A stretch of DNA of 20,191 nt, from assembly GCF_000003605.2 (NCBI RefSeq), contig NW_003122427.1:47692-67882 (forward strand), written 5' to 3'. Positions within the stretch are counted from its first letter, which is position 1. Every line of letters begins with the position of its first letter. The notes below the pieces were generated by a model. The model worked only from the letters and a program-made list of their open reading frames with translations. It did not search any database and was not told the DNA's origin. The translations under genes were made by a program, and so were the position numbers. The DNA is from Saccoglossus kowalevskii (Eukaryota; Hemichordata; Enteropneusta; Harrimaniidae). Positions 6,711 through 15,700 of the stretch are shown one piece after another.

Positions 6711-9700
6711 CTGTGAAGCGATAACAATATGAACCGTTAATATCTTAAGAGCTTTCACATACATTACGTGAAAAGGGGGTTTGGGGGAATTCGGGCAGAA
6801 AATCGCTAGTGAAGTTTGGCAGATATTCCTCTATTGCTAAATGCGATAAATATGTTTACTCTTCTGAAAAATAACTTTCATGACCAAGCTTGAATGGTCA
6901 GATAAGAAAGATTATGCTACAATTGCGCCACCTATGGTGTGAGTATTTTTTAACCACTAATAAACACGGCGGTAGTTTGTTTCATAAATGAAATCGATTT
7001 GAATGTCAGGCAGTTGATGAGACGTGATGTACATCACGGTGCCATGTAACCTTTCGTTTAATAACTATCAGTCTTGAGTCAGCACTCAAAGAATCAATAA
7101 AGCATTGTGCGACACGAGGATACGACCCATGTACTGCGCACACTCGCCGATGCTGCGAGAAGCCGGTGTATCAAAGTAATTCTGGGCACGAACGTAGCCA
7201 AGGAAATGCATTAGATTAACCGTATCACTTCGTAGAACTAAAGCCTATTAAATTGGCATATGTATATATCCATATAGAATAGGGCCAGTAGTGCTCTAAT
7301 ACTACCATGTTGTTTATTGTGTATCATTTACCTGTGATTGTTCATACTTGGTGTTCATGCTGTCAGCAAAACCCCATGCTGTTTGGAAAGCCTCGTCTTC
7401 GTTGCTGCAATAATAGTAATAACACGGTTTAATTTCAATGGAATGTTTACTAATCGTAAATCTAGTTGCGATCGGCAGTTATAAATGTAAATCATAGTAC
7501 CTCTAGAGAAAAAATATGAATCAATATTGGGTGTTTTATTATTTTTTCTCATCTAAAATCGGAAAATACTAGAAATGGTTTGCAAATATGAATTCTCAGT
7601 GTTATAATAATAACGCAAGTAATAAGCAAAGACTAGGTGGCTTTAGATGTGATAGGTTGGACATGTATCTTACAAAACACCCTTTTATTTTGAGTTGGGT
7701 GTCCAGGGGGGGGGATAAATAGGACGAGGCTTGCCTTTTTCGCAGTCCTTCGAAGTTACGCAAGAGAAAATTCCACGCTACCAGTTTCCCTAAAGCTGAT
7801 CTGTCTCGCACGTGTCCAATCGTCGTATATACATTAAACTTATCATCAGCGAAGTCCCACGACCGCATGAAACCAGCTATGCTCGTATAGTCTTCGTCGT
7901 CTTCCTCAGTCTGGTTTGCGAACATATGATAAGACTCCTGTAAGTATTTTTCCAACTGCCACAGTTTGGTGCCGCATGCCAGTGACACACTGATGGAATC
8001 CTTGAGTAAAGTGTCGTTTGTTCGAGTGAGCTGATCGAAAGCGAAGTTCCACTCCACGTCTCCACCGTGTCTAATAGCTATACACATCATAGTCTGTCTC
8101 ATATCGGAACGTATTCTATTGAAAACGTGAAACGATTATATTATTATAGTATTAGGGACTCAGAATTAGTAATTTTATTTTTCACAAATTTATTTCACGT
8201 AATCCTGGAGTACCCCCATATGCGTCACATGCTACCACGTTGATAATTTCACCTCAGTATGTGATTGAAACTGATTTGCCAAAACACGACTCAGCCCACA
8301 TGTTTTTTTAAATTGATGCATACATTTAGATACACGTAAAATGTTTAAAATTTAACGAAAGTTTGCCTTGGGCCAATATGCTGAGAATACTCCCTCCCAT
8401 AATCATTGAACTGGGAATGTGGTAAATTGGTTTGAGAAACAGACCATGTTCTACGATAAACACAAATTCCGATTGCCTTGAAACACTCGTGATCGCAATG
8501 GGTAACCGAGGAACATCGAACTGTGCGTTCGCAAATTTTAAAATCGATTTGTCGTCTGCTTGACAAGTAGAGAATTATATTACTGTGAGATTTACCCGCT
8601 CATGTAGTTTTCAGGATCTTGCATCCAGTTGGAATATCTTGTGATAGATTCCTCCACACAGTCGGGATTATTGACAATACAAGAAAGCTCTAGTACTTCG
8701 TGTTGTAAACGACTGTCGTAAAATAAAAACAAATATGGGAAAAAACGTCTATTCTTTTTTCTTATATAAAACATAAGGCACACACGATTTATCGTGAAAA
8801 GATAGGTTAAAATATGCATGAATGAATGAATCTGAACAAGAAACTTACAGGCGGAAGTTTGTCGACAAACAACGTCTTATGCGAAATACGGACAACAATA
8901 AAATAGCAGGCCCGAGTCGATCATGCTCTCTCCTTTCTGATCTCTTTCTCATCTCAATAAATGCAATTGTCTTCCAATCATTGTCATTGCCAAATGAATA
9001 TTATGTATAAATGAATTACAGTGTAATGTCTTCTGTTCGAGTTGCCACAAAATGCTATCATCATGTGTAAACGCGGATATCACTTACTAGTCGATAGGTT
9101 CATCTTCACCCCTGAAGGACCAACCATATTTATCGTAGAGTGGCTGGAGCAAACTCTCAACATATTTCTGATGAATGGGAAAACTAAATTAAGTACATAC
9201 GATATTTGAAATCTTGGCACAGCTATATCTGAGATAATCTGAAAATATCTCACTGACTGATTGCTGTAAATCTGCCAATCATCCGAGTCTATTTAAATAA
9301 CAGGAAGATACGATTTTTCATGCAAAATTGTAAGGCTGAGTGTTTTTCCTTAAGTTGTAAACGACAATTTGGCCCATTTATTATCATGTATGTAACAAGC
9401 GTGTTTTTGAATTGTGAAACTACGAATAAAGACGTAGTTGCTTACCAATGCGTCACCGAATGCGGGCGTCTTTCCCAACATATTGACAGCCACAATATGT
9501 AAGTTTTGTCTCGCCGCTTTCCAAGGAGAGTAATCTTTTTCATTCACTAAATATTCTGTAAGTCTCATCGGCAGTATGACGTTCTCTTCACCGGACCAAG
9601 CCAGGTTAAAAGCATCATCAATCAACGCAGCTCTGTTGATTACCGGGATCGTTTCGTGATAGCTAAGGAGTTGTAATATCAGCCGATCCCAGTTATTCTG

Positions 9701-12700
9701 GTCATAGTTGACGCGGAAATACCCCTTTTGGTCGACGTTTGCCAGAATGAATTCTGTGCTATCTACACCTCGCAATCTCATCGTTACTAAGACAGAGAAT
9801 AGAGATTATGGCTCTATTAACACACCACATATCATGATCTTACGATTCAAAACTTAGGGATTAGTTCAAATAGGATGAATATGTGAAATAATGAAAGTTG
9901 TAATACAGCTAAGATCGCGACCACCTAATTGGATGATGTAATTAATGTAATTATCAACATCGCCTTAACCTATTTCAACGCACGTACCTGATGATTTATT
10001 CAACCAAACTAACTGTTCATCTTGCATATTAGATGAGACTACGTAAGTCAGTGGAACGTACCATTCATACCTGTAGGGGTGTAAATACCTGTATGAGTAT
10101 AATCGTGATAAGTGACACCCGGGGTTAGGGGTGGAGGGTACTTCCCTGGTAAAAAGGCGGGGGCAGTATTTCCAGGCCCCGACTTATCTCCAGCCCGAAT
10201 GCGAATATGAATACAACCCTTTTTTTCACAGTTTGTTTTCGAAGCATGATGTCTATTTTATATTGTACTATATTTATAACCTCTCAATATTTTATCACCG
10301 GAATGTAAAGAAAACATCCAAATTATAAAGTACACTATCTCCGATGTTTCCACATGATCAATGCTGACTGTATTTTTATTCTTATCCAAATACCTGCTTA
10401 CAAATCTCAGAAAAGATCAACATGGCCAGGTGAACAACATGAGATCTGCAGACGTTAGTGGTATGATCGGTTTTCAGTGCATTATCCTGAATGCCACGAT
10501 CCTGTCAAGCGAATGTACTCTACGTTGATAATTTCGGGTTAGAAGTATATACAGAGCCAAAAAATAGTTGTATGTATGTTGCAGCTCTGTATTATTCTGT
10601 TTTCAACTTGAAACCATTGAATCATTGTAATTAGGTATTATAAAATAATAGAGTCACAGCGTCCACATTGGTGCCACTACTTGCATATCAATTAGCCTAA
10701 AACTTATGCCATTTCGAGTGAGAACAATTTTACGGCCATGTATTGGAATCTTGCACACTATACTCAATGTACAATTGTACAATCAATCTCATTATATCGC
10801 ACGCTGTTGTAATTTAATAATTGAATGTTTGTACAGACAGTATGCTTTCAGATGATATCACGTCATTTCAAAGCTCATTGTGTTGTTATGAGAGCACATG
10901 GAAGTTTCGTTATACTATGCATGACATGGTATACTGAGTCTAGTCGACCGACACTCGCGGCGGTGCTACAATATATTTACATAACTATATAAACACCGGA
11001 GACATATGAACCACAGGAGAGGATCTAAGCCCGAGGCGTTCTAAGCTAGTTTGCTTATTCTCACGCCAGTTTTAACCAGTTCTGTATATAGGTATAACAG
11101 AAAGTTATATGGTAACCTTAGCATACTTTGATAATTTTGTTTGAAAATGCATCTTTATAAAACATTGGTAGGATAACATAGCGGTATTGCGTCGATGTAA
11201 CAATGAAAATTCCAGTGCGATAGCACTGTTAAAAAACCCTGTTCGTATTTGAAAATAGGTGGTCATGAGCATTGGTGCTCTAAGTTAGTTCATCTAACAA
11301 ACCCTGCTTTAATTTCTACCAAATCAACGTTTTAATTTCACGATAAATCTTACTTCACCTATCACGATAAAATATGAACACTGTTAGTTAAACAATACTC
11401 AAATATACCGACATTGTATTTTTGAACTGACCAATCAACTGATAAAATCCACGTCACGTGCATAAAACTGCGATAATGATATGTATATAGATGTAAATGC
11501 ATATAACTGTGTACATTACAGGCTATGTTAAATATACAGGACATGCCTACCCCATGGCGTACTTGTTTTCTGGTATAACGTCATTCGGGTCGTATAAGAA
11601 ATGTTTTTGTGTGGCTGTTGCCATGGTGTCCGAGTTACGTGTGACGGTGATCAGTGGGTATCCCATTTGTAAAACCCACGGGTCCATAATTGTCTTCATG
11701 TCCACAACAATCCCAGCATTCTTTGCAGTCTAGAAATTAATTAATCGTGTAAGTAATTATGTAATTTAGATGGATGCGTGACTTGGCGTATGCATACGAC
11801 CCAGGGGTCACACATCCTGGCATTCAAGTTCAGTAGTGACAAATAAAATCAATTGGCTGTAGTGAGTCAGTATGATAGGACAGCATGGTGTAAATTTATA
11901 ACGGATGCTCACTTATTAATGTAGAATAGTATTTTGATTTTTCTACAGTTCTTTAATGTCAATAATCAAATTCCACAACAATACTCTAAACACAATCTCC
12001 AGAAATATCGGTCTTAATGTGTCCGGTAAGATGTTGTTATGACAATACCTACCTCGGTAAGAACATCAAAAAGGTCTTCACTGTATGCATTGGAATAACT
12101 GTATTTGTTTAGATAATCGGTGAAGCCCTGATATAGGACGTCTTTACCTAGTATACTCTTCATCATCATTATAAGACAAGAACCCTGTCAGGTTGTAAAA
12201 GTAGAATAATGTGTGGGAATCTGGTGGTGGAAAAGTTTGGGTTATGGTGGTGTTCATGACAACGTGACGTCTAGAGGGAATGGTGACTCTTAATTTGACA
12301 TATACACAAATATATAAGATTTTACGTGTTCAAATTCCTTGTTGAAAAAAACGTCTGTGTTAAAACATAAAATAAGACCCAATGAGAAAGTTACTATTCT
12401 CTGTATATAACAAATGCTCACAGGTATCAATCCAAATATAGATCCTGTTGCCTAGCAACAATCTTTTAAGTGACACCGTTACATACAACGCGCACACAGT
12501 ATACTGCAGACAACGCCGATATATTTCTCGTGGGGCGTGCGTGATGCAGTCTTAATACATGTATATATATACTGCACATTATGTAGGTTGGTTCACAAGA
12601 AGCATACCGAGAGTGCAATCCAAAACATGTGGGTATGGTTTCGAAGTTGGTATGTCCCGGTGTGTATTGCCTACGGTATTATAGCCGTATATTTCCCGCC

Positions 12701-15700
12701 CTGTTGAGTCTGTTGAGTGACTACCACTCTGGGGTCGGCGATGATTGGAAAAAATGTGTTAGTGTCTATTAATACTGATTTGCGAAGACCGAGTAGACAT
12801 GGCTGCGTAACGCTTACTTCTAATAATATTAAATTTTGACCCGATGAACTTACCCGTTCATAAACTCTACTGTCAAACTGGCCCCATATATCTGATGGCC
12901 ATCCGATGTCTGGGCGAACAGTGGCATGTGATTCGCTACTAGCGTCGGCGAGCAATGCCTTCGCTGTTACTAGATGTGGATAAAACTGGTCGAACTGAAA
13001 AAAAGAAACGCCGTATTATATACGCCATAGGAAGGATCTAAAATAGAAAATCGCATGTGATCAATTTTAAGAATATTACAAATAACGCTGTACCGACTCG
13101 CTGCAGGTACTATCACACTATTTTTTTCTTTTTTACAACGCTCGCAAACAGAGGTTATGAACTTACGATTTCCCACTCGGGGTAGATTATATCCGTGACA
13201 TCAAACTCAAAATATCTAGCAAATCCCTCGTTCAACCACGTGTCACTCCACCATGCCATCGTTACCAAATTCCCATACCACTGTGAAAAATAAAAGAAAC
13301 GAGTGTCAACTCAAAGTTATAGATTTATACCAGGCAACATTCTATCGTATAACCCTGCGTTCAGTCTATGAAAGAACCAGCTTAAAACGAATACATGGGT
13401 CGTGAAACTATTATACAAGGCGGGATATACAATGTGTTAGGTGTTTTCCCTCTTAGTCCGGCAGATAAGAGCGATGCAAAGAAACACGTTTCATACCTTA
13501 TGCGCCAGTTCGTGACCAATGATTCGAGCAGCTCTCTGTGCTCGTTCTGGAGCGTTATCATCTGGATGATACAATAATCTGTTCTCGATGTACACAACTA
13601 GCCCCCAATTCTCCATCGCACCGAACTTAAAAACGGGCAATGATACCATGTCTGACAATAGAAGTATAAATATAGAATAGTACTTTATTGATACCATACT
13701 AGTTTTTTGGTTATAGACATCTATGAAGTTGAAATATTGAAAACATTAGCAATGTATTAAGTAAAAATATATAATAAAAATTAGTAACATTTGACTATAC
13801 TACTAGTATTTTGATTGTGAAATTGATCCTTTCACATATATTGATAATAAATGTTGACATGATGTTTAGTCAGTATTTGTTTTTTGTTTTTTTACATTAA
13901 AACAAATAATTTCCCTCATATATTTGTTTCTGAAGTCCTGGTTGATTAACTGTATGGCATTGTACAAAGAAACTCGCGATTCAAATGGGCAACGGAAACA
14001 AGAAACTTTGTTTCAGTCTGTTTAATTTAGAGGTGACGTCATCAGTACGTTGTGTGTACTACATGCCAGGGGTCATAAGGGAATCGCCAGTTAATCTGAC
14101 CTGGGATGCCGGTCAATTCCAAGGGGTCATTGCATTTTTTGTGTATGAGAAAAGGGTGAGGGCTAAAAAAAATCCAACAGTGAAAGGGGGGTCATTATTT
14201 TTGTCTGTCTTTATTCACATTTATTGTATAGACGACAGCCGCTGTGATGGACATACTGCAACGAGAAAGAGTTATTGTTTGTTTGTTTTATTGCACAACA
14301 ATAACTTAATCAAATTAGTCTACAACATGAAATACAAAACTTCATTTGTAAACAACAGTATAAACCTCTGCATTATAAATTGCATAAAAAAATAAACTTA
14401 TTGCTTCATGTAGTGTAGTGCTAGATGTATTCAATGATCTCTCTCTGTCACATGTAAAGCCCAACTTGGCAGACTTAACAGATGCCGGACCAGGTGTAGG
14501 CACTTCAAATATTGAGATCAGATTCAGAGAAGCCGAAATTGCTGTAATTCATAATTCAAATTATAAAATCAGATGTCATAGATCAAGAGGTGACAGTAGC
14601 CAAGGTGAAGCAGAAAGAACAAATTCGGCCATAGGAAATTCCATTGTTATTAGTTGGTGGCACTATTCATTGGGAAAAACAAAGAGGTTTGAAGGAATGA
14701 GAAAGGAAGAAATAGAAAATCTTTCTGTTGCTGAGTATGAAAAGAAGATAATGCAGAGCAATGGATGGGAGTAGCCAAGAAAGTGTTCAAAAAAATGATG
14801 GTGTCACTGTATTAAATGAATTTATTAAAGCATACATTTCAGAGGATGGAGAAGATCTATTTTTTCTCAACAACCGTGACCTTATCCATGAATACTCAAG
14901 GTTATCAAGTGACCGATCCAAACAGAATTTGCCAAGAGGAAACTATTTAAATTCCTTGAGGAACACTTTATTTTCGGTGAACTATATATGGAGTATGTAA
15001 AGCAAGGTTGCATGGTAGATGATAAAATTTGTAGTTTATTCAGAGCCGATCCTTTCATAGGACCAGAAATAAGGAGAATTCCACAACCAGTGCCAAATAG
15101 GGAGAGATCGTATCACTTCTTAGGCGTGCATGAGACCCCATATGTTAATACTAATGGTGAAAGAAGCCAAATAGATGATTGGCAGCCACATTTCAAGATC
15201 ACAGAATTTCAAAAATGGGTTTTTATCTTTGAACAGTAAAGAAAATGAAAACCATCAGAAAAGAGGGTCGAAAAAACAACAAAAAGAGAAGCAGGAAAAT
15301 AGTCATAGTGATTATGACTGGATGTCTTTGGTATTGAATGAGACATTAAAAGCACTTACAGTAGTCAGAAAATCATATAAAGATCAAGCAAAAACACATC
15401 AAATCATAGAACATTTACAAACTATAAAAAACAGAATGTGTAACACTGAAGAAACTGCCTCAGAGGGCTCTGATCATGATGATCTTGTTGACTGTGATTT
15501 AGGTTGCAGTAGCAGCAGTGCAGAGGAAATGGAGACTGGTGACTTAGTTCCTAAAACTGTAGTGATGAGGTCAGAGAGATGAGCTGGATGAATGCTTCCA
15601 CGATTAATGTAAATATTTTGTACTTTCTCTAAGTGGACAGCCCAATTTTAAATATACATCTAGGGGGACATGCGATCATTTAAATACATGTATAACACGT

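Noticed and set aside
7080..7210. Possible tRNA-like GC-richer patch in intron 14
   Set aside because: No T-loop consensus or cloverleaf arms could be paired. No tRNA or rRNA was found elsewhere in the window.
7602..7734. Extension of exon 13 past the GC donor (reading frame stays open to about 7602)
   Set aside because: The extension does not resemble the family. Its only phase-compatible GT (GG|GTGTTT) is weak, and the stronger TTT|GTAAGA would put exon 14 in a frame with a stop.
9350..9445. Continuation of exon 10 reading frame past 9446
   Set aside because: A good donor TTG|GTAAGC lies there, exon 11 joins in phase 0, and residues beyond do not match the family.
13985..14395. 136-codon plus-strand ORF before the intron 3 relic
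   Set aside because: Composition is that of AT-rich DNA, and no part matches the relic family's N-terminal region that I recognise. It may be part of the element's non-coding flank.
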